Of a DNA stretch of 40,041 nt, positions 7,709 to 14,448 are shown piece after piece. The first letter of the stretch is position 1, and every line of letters begins with the position of its first letter. Source of the DNA: Paenibacillus humicus NBRC 102415 (GTDB lineage: Bacteria > Bacillota > Bacilli > Paenibacillales > Paenibacillaceae); contig NZ_BIMD01000045.1 in NCBI RefSeq assembly GCF_004000905.1, positions 1 through 40,041 of the forward strand, read 5' to 3'. A program made the position numbers and the translations under genes. Below the pieces are notes generated by a model. That model was given only the letters and a program-made list of their open reading frames with translations. It had not been told where the DNA came from and did no database searches.

Positions 7709-8962
7709 GGACGCTCCCGGCAATTCATCTTCAAGCCGGCTCCAATCATCCTCCATTTCCTCATCCGTAAGCAGGCAGCCGTCCAGGGACGCGGCAATCT
7801 GATCCGCTTCGAGCCCGATTCCGATGAAGACGACCCGGTTGATCCTGTCTCCGTAGAGCGGATGCCAGTCCTGCTTCAGATCCGGCTGCTCGCTCATGAG
7901 CAAGTCCAGCTCCTCGTCCGGGAGCGCCGCTGCCCAGTATCCCATCGGCCCGAAGCTGATGGATGGTCCCGCCTGGCTGATGGACTGCGCCGTTTCCATC
8001 CGGCTCGCCAGCCACATGAAGCCTTTTGCGCGGACGATCTGCTCCGGCCAGTCCCCCATCCATTCCTCCAGCCTTCGCGGATGGAAGGGGCGCGCGCGTT
8101 CGTACACGAAGCTGGAAATGCCGTACTCGTCTGTTTCCGGAACATGGACCGGCTGCTCCAGCTCTTTCAGCCACCCCGCCGACATGCTCGCCTCTTCGAA
8201 ATCGAAGCGTCCGGTATTCAACAGCTCCGATGGAGCCACCCTGCCATGCTCGGCGCGGATCAGCTTCGCCCGGGGCTGGAGACGGCGCAGCGCCGCTTCC
8301 AGCTTCGCCAGCTCCTGCTCCGGCACCAGATCGCATTTGTTCAGCACCAGCACATCGCAAAACTCGATCTGGTCGATCAGCAAGTCGGCCACATCCCGGC
8401 TGTCGCCTTCATCGACAGCCTGCTTCCTCGCCAGCAGCGAATCTCCGGAGCCGAGATCATGCCAGAACCGGCTGGCATCCACGACGGTCGCCATCGTATC
8501 CAGCCGGCAGAAGCGGGACAGGTCGATGCCCGATTCCTCGTCGGCATACGAGAACGTCTGGGCAACCGGCACCGGCTCGCCCACCCCGGTCGATTCGATC
8601 AGGATGTAATCAAAGCGGTTCTCTTGAGCGAGCCGCTCGACTTCCCGCAGCAAATCTTCGCGAAGCGTGCAGCAGATGCAGCCGTTGGACATCTCCACGA
8701 GCTTTTCGTCCACACGGGAAAGCCCTCCTCCATCCCTGATCAGGGAAGCATCGATATTGACTTCGCTGAGATCGTTGACGATGACCGCCACCCGCATTCC
8801 ATCCCGGTTGGCCAGAATATGGTTCAGCAGCGTCGTCTTGCCCGACCCCAGGTATCCGCTCAGCACGGTAACCGGCAAAATCCGTCCTGGACCACTCTCC
8901 GCATTTCCTTCTACCCGCGCATAGCTGCTGCTGCCTTCAATCGTATGGGAATCCATAGTCAA
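7706..8962 (-). CDS. yciC: YciC-like CobW/G3E GTPase, zinc-starvation metallochaperone
   Basis: The 418-residue product is a longer COG0523 GTPase like B. subtilis YciC (ZagA), a Zur-controlled zinc metallochaperone. It has Walker [10 protein letters not shown] (36-44), [10 protein letters not shown] (62-71), the CxCC motif NGCICC (93-98), ESTG (123-126) and NKCD (208-211), then a C-terminal CobW domain with RxxG...W motifs. The TTG at 8962 has GGTGAG ten bases upstream and is preferred; an ATG two codons later is the alternative. A Zur-box-like palindrome lies 19 bases upstream of the start, and the zinc importer operon ends just before it, so derepression under zinc limitation is likely. 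Confidence 0.85.
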   Translation of the reverse strand: MTMDSHTIEGSSSYARVEGNAESGPGRILPVTVLSGYLGSGKTTLLNHILANRDGMRVAVIVNDLSEVNIDASLIRDGGGLSRVDEKLVEMSNGCICCTLREDLLREVERLAQENRFDYILIESTGVGEPVPVAQTFSYADEESGIDLSRFCRLDTMATVVDASRFWHDLGSGDSLLARKQAVDEGDSRDVADLLIDQIEFCDVLVLNKCDLVPEQELAKLEAALRRLQPRAKLIRAEHGRVAPSELLNTGRFDFEEASMSAGWLKELEQPVHVPETDEYGISSFVYERARPFHPRRLEEWMGDWPEQIVRAKGFMWLASRMETAQSISQAGPSISFGPMGYWAAALPDEELDLLMSEQPDLKQDWHPLYGDRINRVVFIGIGLEADQIAASLDGCLLTDEEMEDDWSRLEDELPGAS

Positions 8963-8980
8963 AACGATCCACTCACCTTT

Positions 8981-8995
8981 TTGTAATTTTTACGA
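8981..8995 (-). promoter_or_regulatory. Zur box in front of the yciC-like gene
   Basis: TTGTAATTTTTACGA matches the Bacillus Zur consensus TCGTAATNATTACGA at 12 of 14 fixed positions. It lies between the znuA terminator and the start of the yciC-like gene, close enough to overlap its promoter. Confidence 0.7.
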
Positions 8996-9013
8996 TTTAA
9001 TTAGGGAAATAAA

Positions 9014-9029
9014 GCCGGACGAATCCGGC
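9014..9029 (-). terminator. Terminator of the znuCBA operon
   Basis: GCCGGA-CGAA-TCCGGC forms a 6-bp stem; on the minus strand it is followed by TTTATTT. It lies 45 bases after the znuA stop codon. A further inverted repeat, TTTACG/CGTAAA at 9042-9062, sits between it and the stop. Confidence 0.6.
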
Positions 9030-9073
9030 AAAATAGTTATATTTACGATTATTTAACGTAAAGAAATCGGCGG

Positions 9074-10048
9074 TTACTCGTTCAAGGCTTTCTTCAATGC
9101 AGCCAAGTTCTTCTTCATGATGGAAATATAGTCTTCCTGCGCGGCCGTCTCTTCCTGCGTCAAGCCTTCCAGCGGATTGAGGACATCCGTGCCCGCGCCC
9201 GTCTCGGCCGCGATCGTATCGGCGATTTTGGAGTCGGCCAGCGTTTCGAAGAAAATGGTGCGGACGTTGTTGTCCTTGACGAACTTGACGACCTGAGCCA
9301 TTTGCTCCGGCGAAGGCTCCTGCTCCGGCGACAATCCCGATATCGGAACCTGCTTCAAGCCGTATTCCTTGGCCAGATAAGCGAAGGCCGCATGGGACGT
9401 GATGAAGTCCTTGCGCTTGACGTCGGCTAGCTGGGATTTGAATTGTTCATCCAAGTCTTGGAGCTTGGAAGCATAAGCATCCGCGTTCTGCTTGTACTGC
9501 TCCGCATGCTCGGGATCGGCCTGGCTGAAAGCCGCTTCAATATTGCGCACTTCCTTCATCGCCAGAGCCGGGCTCAGCCACACATGGGGATCGACGGGGT
9601 GTCCATGGCTCTCTTCGGCGCTGTCGCCTTCATGATCGTGGCCTTCATGCCCTTCTTCCTCGACGCCTTCCAGCAGCTCGATGCCGCTGCTCGCTTCGAC
9701 GGCAACCCGCTTGGCGCTTCCGGCGCTATCCAGCGCGCGCTCGGCCCATTCCTCTACGATGCCGTTGTAGACGAATACATCCGCATCGCTGATCTTGGAC
9801 ATGTCCTTTGCGCTCGGTTCCCAGTCATGCGGCTCCGTGCCGACCGGGACGAGAGCGGCGACATCGACGAGATTCCCTCCGACCTGACGGCTGAATTCCG
9901 CCATCGGATAAAAGGTGGCGACAACCTTGAGCTTGCCTTCTGCGCTGTCAGGGGAAGCGGCGTTCCCGTTCGTCTTGGCGCCGCAGCCCGCTAGAACCAG
10001 CGCCAGCGCCGCGGCTGCAGCCGTGCTTCGAATCCACTTGCTGTTCAT
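9074..10048 (-). CDS. znuA: Zinc ABC transporter substrate-binding lipoprotein ZnuA/AdcA
   Basis: The 324-residue protein is a cluster A-I metal-binding lipoprotein. The lipobox LAGC places the lipidated cysteine at residue 22. Likely zinc ligands are H74 (TEPHDWEPS), H155 (VDPHVWLSP) and the histidine in FITSHAAF. Between the first two lies a His/Asp/Glu-rich loop (about 129-150, with HEGHDHEG and SHGH), a hallmark of zinc rather than manganese binders. The protein captures Zn(II) outside the membrane for ZnuB/ZnuC. It is the last gene of the operon, 27 bases after znuB, with GAAGGG upstream of the ATG. Confidence 0.93.
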   Translation of the reverse strand: MNSKWIRSTAAAAALALVLAGCGAKTNGNAASPDSAEGKLKVVATFYPMAEFSRQVGGNLVDVAALVPVGTEPHDWEPSAKDMSKISDADVFVYNGIVEEWAERALDSAGSAKRVAVEASSGIELLEGVEEEGHEGHDHEGDSAEESHGHPVDPHVWLSPALAMKEVRNIEAAFSQADPEHAEQYKQNADAYASKLQDLDEQFKSQLADVKRKDFITSHAAFAYLAKEYGLKQVPISGLSPEQEPSPEQMAQVVKFVKDNNVRTIFFETLADSKIADTIAAETGAGTDVLNPLEGLTQEETAAQEDYISIMKKNLAALKKALNE

Positions 10049-10075
10049 GATGATGCATCCCTTCTTTCCGCTTGA

Positions 10076-10972
10076 TTAATGGTTATGTGAATCCCCGCTC
10101 AGCCTTGGAATCGGGCCGTAGGTATGCATCTCCGTATCGGCAGCCGCCACATGGCTGCTTTTGGAGCGTACGAACCGGATCGCTTTCTTGAGTCCGACGC
10201 CGATTAGCAGCAGAGCGAGGAGAACCAGAGCGATCGTGCCGCCCGGAGGCAGGCTCAGCTCGTAAGAGGCCGTGAGGCCGGCAAATACGCCCGTCAGGCC
10301 GATGCCGACAGCGAGCAGAAGCGCGGCACTGAAGCGGCTGGCGATCCGGATCGCCAGCGATGCCGGCAGGACGATCAGCGAGGAGACGAGCAGCACGCCG
10401 ACGACCGGCATTGCGGCGGCGACGATCATGCCTGTGAGCACGCTGAACATCATCGAGATGAGCCCGACGGGAAGGCCGCTGACGCGCGCCGTCTCCTCGT
10501 CGAAAGTCATCTGGTACAGCGGACGCCGCAGCAGGAAGAAGAACAAGCCGCCGATGACCGTTACGGCCGCCATCAGGACGAGCTGGGTCTGATCGACCGC
10601 GACAACGGATCCGAACAGATACGACGTGAAGCTTTTGCTGATGCTCTTGTTCAGGCTCATGAGGACAACCGCCGTCGAAAGCCCTCCGACCATGATGATC
10701 GCAACCGATATCTCGCTGTACGTCTTGTAGGAACGGCGAACATATTCGACCGCTACCGCCCCGACGACGGCGGTCAGGAAGCCCGACAAGGTCGGGTTCC
10801 AATTGAGGTATGCTCCTGCGGCGACACCGGCCAGAGATACATGGGAGAGCATGTCCGCCATGAGCGCCTGCCGTCTGAGCATGAGGTACACGCCCAGCAC
10901 GGAGGCGATGATCGCGATCAGCCCGCCGGCACAAAATGCCCGTTGCATAAAGTCGTACTGCAGCATTTCCAT
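10076..10972 (-). CDS. znuB: Zinc ABC transporter permease ZnuB/AdcB
   Basis: This is a 298-residue ABC-3 family permease for zinc import, starting MEMLQYDFMQRAFCAGG, the usual start of this family. About eight hydrophobic segments follow, with the family motifs MADMLSHVSLAGVAAG (about 38-53) and the coupling helix region around MTFDEETARVSG. The C-terminus ends SHNH after an Asp/His-containing tail. The ATG at 10972 has GGGGGAGGG just upstream and overlaps the 3' end of znuC by 55 bases, an arrangement that implies coupled translation. Confidence 0.9.
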   Translation of the reverse strand: MEMLQYDFMQRAFCAGGLIAIIASVLGVYLMLRRQALMADMLSHVSLAGVAAGAYLNWNPTLSGFLTAVVGAVAVEYVRRSYKTYSEISVAIIMVGGLSTAVVLMSLNKSISKSFTSYLFGSVVAVDQTQLVLMAAVTVIGGLFFFLLRRPLYQMTFDEETARVSGLPVGLISMMFSVLTGMIVAAAMPVVGVLLVSSLIVLPASLAIRIASRFSAALLLAVGIGLTGVFAGLTASYELSLPPGGTIALVLLALLLIGVGLKKAIRFVRSKSSHVAAADTEMHTYGPIPRLSGDSHNH

Positions 10973-11625
10973 CCGCCCTCCCCCTTTCTCTCCAGCTCGA
11001 TGATCCGGTCCAGGTAAGGGCGGCATTCATCCAGTCCATGCGTCACCATGACGATGGTCATGCCGTGGACTTCGACCATATGGCGCATCAGCTCGTAAAA
11101 TCCGGCCCGGCTTTCCTGATCCATGCCCGTCGTCGGCTCGTCCATGATGAGCAGATCCGGCCGCTGGGTCAGCGCCCTGGCGATGATGATGCGCTGCTTC
11201 TGCCCGCCCGACAGCTCGCCGATGCGGCGGCTGCGAAGCTGCCACATCCCCACCTGGCGAAGCGACTTTTCCGCCGCAGCCCGGTCCTTCTCCGTCACCT
11301 TGCGGAGCCAGGAGCCGCGGCTGTGGACGCCGGAGAGGACGAACTCCTGCACGTTGCTCGGAAAGCCTCCGTTGAAGGCGGCGATCTGCTGCGGCACGTA
11401 GCTGACGGTCAGCCTGCTGCCGTCGTCCCGTTTCCGCGCCAGCTGCACCTTGCCTTTCCACGGCTTCAGCAAGCCGAGCATGAGCTTGAGCAGCGTCGTC
11501 TTGGACGCTCCGTTCGGTCCCGTCACGGCGACAAACTCGGCGCTGTGCACCTCGAGGGAGGCGTTGTGGAGCGTCGGCACATCGCTGTATCCGAAGTCGA
11601 CGTCTTTCAAGGATGCCAGAAGCAT
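10918..11625 (-). CDS. znuC: Zinc ABC transporter ATP-binding protein ZnuC/AdcC
   Basis: The protein (235 residues from the ATG at 11625) energises zinc uptake with ZnuB and ZnuA. It has Walker A GPNGASKTT, the signature LSGGQKQR, Walker B LLIMDEPTTGMD and the switch histidine in VMVTHGLD. The Walker A has Ser where most ABC proteins have Gly (GAGKTT); from memory similar changes occur in other Gram-positive zinc-transporter ATPases, so it need not inactivate the protein. An AGGAGG lies seven bases before this ATG, whereas the ATG six bases earlier directly abuts the RBS. The C-terminal tail (about 218-235, Cys-rich) overlaps znuB. Two Zur-type boxes lie upstream. Confidence 0.92.
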   Translation of the reverse strand: MLLASLKDVDFGYSDVPTLHNASLEVHSAEFVAVTGPNGASKTTLLKLMLGLLKPWKGKVQLARKRDDGSRLTVSYVPQQIAAFNGGFPSNVQEFVLSGVHSRGSWLRKVTEKDRAAAEKSLRQVGMWQLRSRRIGELSGGQKQRIIIARALTQRPDLLIMDEPTTGMDQESRAGFYELMRHMVEVHGMTIVMVTHGLDECRPYLDRIIELERKGEGGWKCCSTTLCNGHFVPAG

Positions 11626-11649
11626 GGCCATCCCTCCTTCTATGTTCTA

Positions 11650-11664
11650 TCGTAATTATTACAT
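11650..11664 (-). promoter_or_regulatory. Zur box 1 of znuCBA (start-proximal)
   Basis: TCGTAATTATTACAT matches TCGTAATNATTACGA at 12 of 14 fixed positions. It lies 25 bases upstream of the znuC start and overlaps the AT-rich promoter region. Confidence 0.75.
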
Positions 11665-11718
11665 ATTTGGTAGATTGCTTGCCGCCATTCCTGCCTGTCG
11701 GAAGGAATTTCAGCTTAA

Positions 11719-11733
11719 TAGTAATCATTACAC
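11719..11733 (-). promoter_or_regulatory. Zur box 2 of znuCBA (distal)
   Basis: TAGTAATCATTACAC contains a perfect GTAAT-C-ATTAC core, a second 7-1-7 Zur-type site 69 bases upstream of the first. Two sites could give tighter or graded repression. Confidence 0.6.
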
Positions 11734-11877
11734 CTCGACCATTCTATCAGGGTCGGTTCTCAAAGTCAATGACCGGGGCTCCCCGTCAGAAGGCATGTCA
11801 CGGAAACAAGCTGGAGCCCTGTCCGGAAAAATCCCGGCCGCCTCTCTGCAGGCCGTCATCCAGCAGCGCAGCTCCGC

Positions 11878-11913
11878 AAAAAAAGAACAAGCCGGCCATC
11901 AGCTCCCCGCTTG
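11878..11913 (-). terminator. Possible terminator after zur
   Basis: On the minus strand an imperfect CAAGC...GCTTG hairpin spanning the zur stop codon is followed by TTCTTTTTTT. The stem is short and interrupted, so efficiency is doubtful. Confidence 0.4.
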
Positions 11914-12348
11914 CTCCTTTTGGCAGTGCTCGCAAATGCCGTAGACTTCGAACCGGTGGTTCATGATCTTGAAGTTGCCCGGCAGCCGCATTTCCTGCTC
12001 CATCGGGCAGTAGTCGAAGGTAAGCGTCTTTTCGCAGTTCGTGCAGATCAGATGATGATGATGGTGATGGAAGCAGGCGGCCTTGAACTTAAGCCCGGCA
12101 TCCATGGAATAGAACTGTTCGAGCACGCCCATCTCGCTCATGAGCCGCAAATTGCGGTACACCGTATCGAAGCTTACGCCGGGGTAAGAGACCGCCATCG
12201 CCTCGTACACATCCTTGGGAGACAAGTAGCCTTCGGTCGCAGAGAAAATATCCGCCAGCTTGCGGCGCTGATCGGTGATTCTCCATCCGCTCCTGGACAT
12301 CGCGTCCAGCATCACTTTGGCTGTTCCGTTCGTCTTCGTTCCCGCCAT
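11899..12348 (-). CDS. zur: Zinc uptake regulator Zur
   Basis: From the ATG at 12348 (GGAAAGGAAG seven bases upstream) the protein is 149 residues. It is a Fur-family repressor with winged-helix motifs WRITDQRRKLADIF (22-35), YLSPKDVYEAM and PGVSFDTVYRNLRLM (56-70). The sensor part carries six consecutive histidines (94-99), then CTNC (102-105) and CEHC (139-142) for the structural zinc. SFDTVYRNL and the long His run are typical of Zur as in B. subtilis, rather than Fur (GLATVYRTL, present in the other paralogue at 5847-6323). With zinc bound it should repress znuCBA and the yciC-like gene through the boxes listed. Confidence 0.9.
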   Translation of the reverse strand: MAGTKTNGTAKVMLDAMSRSGWRITDQRRKLADIFSATEGYLSPKDVYEAMAVSYPGVSFDTVYRNLRLMSEMGVLEQFYSMDAGLKFKAACFHHHHHHLICTNCEKTLTFDYCPMEQEMRLPGNFKIMNHRFEVYGICEHCQKEQAGS

Positions 12349-12465
12349 CGCAAGTCTTCCTTTCCGCGTAACAATCATAGGATATCCCAAGTATACCATA
12401 GGAATGCCTTTCCTCGAAATCCGTCCATTCCGGGCTTTGCCTGAATGCGGCGCCCCCGTCCCCGC

Positions 12466-12503
12466 AAAAAAGCGGACAGGGAACCTGAAAAGTTCCCTGC
12501 CCG
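12466..12503 (-). terminator. Terminator of the small holin-like gene
   Basis: On the minus strand a 13-bp stem (GCGGGCAGGGAAC paired with one mismatch) closes on a six-base loop and is followed by TTTTTT. It begins 16 bases after the small gene's stop codon. Confidence 0.8.
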
Positions 12504-12518
12504 CCTGCGGTGCAGCCG

Positions 12519-12599
12519 TTACAGCTTGCCATTGCGCCCGGCCAGCTGGATGATCGATACAACCAGCGCCAGCAGCGCAATCAACGTGTCCGTGCCCAT
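12519..12599 (-). CDS. 26-residue holin-like toxin candidate
   Basis: A tiny reading frame starts at the ATG at 12599 with GGGAGG eight bases upstream and stops just before its own strong terminator. The peptide begins MGTDTLIALLALVVS and continues with IIQL and a polar, basic tail, so it is one short membrane helix with a charged C-terminus. This fits the 'putative holin-like toxin' (Hol_Tox) peptides and other type I toxins of Bacillales, where an antisense RNA blocks the mRNA. RBS, hydrophobic pattern and dedicated terminator support a real gene; the toxin identity is inference. A longer frame reaches 12743, but the RBS position argues for the short form. No antisense promoter could be identified with confidence. 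Confidence 0.55.
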   Translation of the reverse strand: MGTDTLIALLALVVSIIQLAGRNGKL

Positions 12600-12732
12600 A
12601 AGTGCCGCCTCCCGAAAGACATGCTTCCGTCGGCCGGCATCCTCTCCCATGAACAAGCGGATCAAGCTTGGCTCCCCGTACAATCCTATGCGGCAGCGGC
12701 CGGAGACATTCCGATTATTCCGCAATAAAAAC

Positions 12733-12764
12733 CATTCCCACATCCTGGAATGCCGACGTATAAT
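12733..12764 (+). promoter_or_regulatory. Promoter of the small membrane-protein gene, with inverted repeat
   Basis: A perfect TATAAT lies at 12759-12764; TTCCCA at 12735-12740 is a poor -35 box at 18 bases. CATTCC/GGAATG at 12733-12738 and 12747-12752 forms an inverted repeat across the -35 and spacer, which could be an operator. Confidence 0.4.
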
Positions 12765-12826
12765 ATAGGATACAGCGCGCTCACCGGCCGCCTGACCCAG
12801 CTCATCAACAAGGGGATACAGCCACC

Positions 12827-13099
12827 ATGAATGTGTATCTGCTGCTGCTCGCTCTGATCATTTATGCCGTCGCCTATTTCACCGGCGTCAGACGCACTCC
12901 ATGGCTGCTCGCCGCCTTCGCGCCCGGCCGCATCCGGGACCGCGACAAGCTGTACCGGACCGTCGCCATGTACAATCTCATCGCCAGCGTCGTCGTCCTT
13001 TTTGTCGGCGTCATCAACCTTCCCGAAATGTCCTACCTCCTCGTCTGCATCGGGGCCGGGTATGTCATTCTGCTCCTGTACTGCAACCGCAAGATGTAA
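12827..13099 (+). CDS. Small three-helix membrane protein, DUF3784-like
   Basis: The 90-residue protein has three hydrophobic segments (about 2-17, 45-64, 69-86) with a positively charged loop between the first and second (GRIRDRDKLYRTVAMYN, about 34-50). Size and layout resemble DUF3784 and related small membrane proteins of Firmicutes, none with a settled function. An AAGGGGAT about ten bases upstream is a weak RBS. The gene is preceded by a TATAAT box and followed by a perfect bidirectional hairpin, so it is a single-gene unit, divergent from the holin-like gene. Confidence 0.7.
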   Translation: MNVYLLLLALIIYAVAYFTGVRRTPWLLAAFAPGRIRDRDKLYRTVAMYNLIASVVVLFVGVINLPEMSYLLVCIGAGYVILLLYCNRKM

Positions 13100-13123
13100 G
13101 GGATAACCAAGGAAGAATATAAA

Positions 13124-13155
13124 AAGCCCGGAGATGCCATGGCATCTCCGGGCTT
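13124..13155. terminator. Bidirectional terminator between the small gene and odhB
   Basis: The stem AAGCCCGGAGATGCC with its full complement forms a perfect 32-bp palindrome without a free loop, flanked by an A run on the left and T-rich sequence on the right. It can end the plus-strand gene at 13099 and the minus-strand odhAB operon at 13174. Confidence 0.85.
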
Positions 13156-13173
13156 GTCTGTTTATGAGCTGTA

Positions 13174-14442
13174 TCAGCCTTCGAGAAGGAGCGATTCCGG
13201 ATCTTCCAGCAGTTCCTTGACGGTCACGAGGAAGCGGACCGCTTCGGCGCCGTCCACGATACGGTGGTCGTAGGACAGGGCGATGTACATCATCGGACGG
13301 TTCTCCATGCGCTCTTCGTCGATGGCTACAGGACGGATCTGGATCTTGTGCATGCCCAGGATGCCGACCTGCGGAGCGTTCAGGATCGGAGTCGACAGCA
13401 GGGAGCCGAAGACGCCGCCGTTCGTGATCGTGAACGTGCCTCCTTGAAGATCGGAGAGAGCCAGCGTATTTTTGCGGGCTTTGCCTGCAAGCTCGGCGAT
13501 CGATTTCTCGATGCCGGCGAAGCCGAGGCGGTCGGCGTCGCGCACGACCGGAACGACGAGGCCGTCCGGAGCGGCGACGGCGATGCCGATATCATAGTAT
13601 TTCTTGAGAATCAGATCGTCGCCGTCGATTTCCGCATTGAGCAGCGGGTATTTCTTCAGCGCGCCGACGACAGCCTTCGTGAAGAAGGACATGAAGCCGA
13701 GGCCGACTTCGTTCTTCTCCTTGAAGGCGTCCTTGCGGCGCTTGCGCACGTCCAGAATCGCCGTCATGTCGACTTCGTTGAACGTCGTCAGCATGGCAGC
13801 CGTATGCTGGGCTTCCACCAGGCGCTTGGCGATCGTCTGGCGGCGGCGGGACATTTTCGTACGCTCGACCGGCTTGCCTGGCTGCTCCGTGAAGCTGGGC
13901 TTCGCTGGAGCGGCCGGGGCTTTGGCTGGCGCTGCCGCAGGAGCGGCAGGAGCGGAGCCGTGGTTCGCCACGTCCTGGTTGTAGATGCGGCCGTTAGGGT
14001 CCGTGCCTTTGACCTGGTTCAGGTCGATGCCGCGCTCGCGGGCAAGCTTGCGCGCGGATGGCGAGGCGATGGCGGAGCCTTCGCTGCTGGCGTTCGCAGG
14101 CGCCGGAGCCGGTGCTGCGGCCGGTGCCGGTGCGGATGCAGGCGCTACCGGCGCTTCCGTCTGGACCGGCTGCGCAGGAGCGACGGCCGGTGCGGATGCG
14201 GCCGCGCCGCCCTCTCCGATGACGCCGATCGTCTCGCCGACGAGGACGGTGTCGCCCTCGCCTTTGACGATGCTGCTCAGCACGCCGCTGGAATCGGCGC
14301 TGATTTCCAGGTTGACCTTATCGGTTTCAAGCTCCAGAAGAAGGTCGCCTTGGGCTACGGCTTCCCCTTCTTTCTTGAGCCATTTGGTGATCGTTGCTTC
14401 CGAGATGGATTCGCCTAATTCAGGCACTTTGATATCAGACAC
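13174..14442 (-). CDS. odhB: 2-oxoglutarate dehydrogenase E2, dihydrolipoyl succinyltransferase
   Basis: The 422-residue E2 component transfers succinyl groups to CoA in the TCA cycle. The lipoyl domain (1-75) carries the lipoylated lysine K42 in [11 protein letters not shown]. Ala/Pro-rich linkers (about 83-120 and 168-190) flank the E3-binding domain (about 125-165, [14 protein letters not shown]). The catalytic domain ends with the active-site motif SYDHRIVDG (H393 and D397). The start codon is GTG at 14442 with GGGAGGT eight bases upstream. It follows odhA by six bases and the operon ends at a bidirectional terminator. The shared E3 subunit is not in this window, as usual. Confidence 0.95.
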   Translation of the reverse strand: MSDIKVPELGESISEATITKWLKKEGEAVAQGDLLLELETDKVNLEISADSSGVLSSIVKGEGDTVLVGETIGVIGEGGAAASAPAVAPAQPVQTEAPVAPASAPAPAAAPAPAPANASSEGSAIASPSARKLARERGIDLNQVKGTDPNGRIYNQDVANHGSAPAAPAAAPAKAPAAPAKPSFTEQPGKPVERTKMSRRRQTIAKRLVEAQHTAAMLTTFNEVDMTAILDVRKRRKDAFKEKNEVGLGFMSFFTKAVVGALKKYPLLNAEIDGDDLILKKYYDIGIAVAAPDGLVVPVVRDADRLGFAGIEKSIAELAGKARKNTLALSDLQGGTFTITNGGVFGSLLSTPILNAPQVGILGMHKIQIRPVAIDEERMENRPMMYIALSYDHRIVDGAEAVRFLVTVKELLEDPESLLLEG

Positions 14443-14448
14443 TTGCTT

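Noticed and set aside
7444-7797. Frames through the 15-bp repeats giving pentapeptide-like repeats on both strands
   Set aside because: A 15-base unit gives five-residue periodicity in any frame. No frame has an RBS, and the plus-strand one runs into the yciC-like gene from behind.
9042-9062. TTTACG...CGTAAA inverted repeat as another Zur box
   Set aside because: The arms are in the opposite arrangement to a Zur box core and lie before the znuA terminator, so it was not called as a regulatory site.
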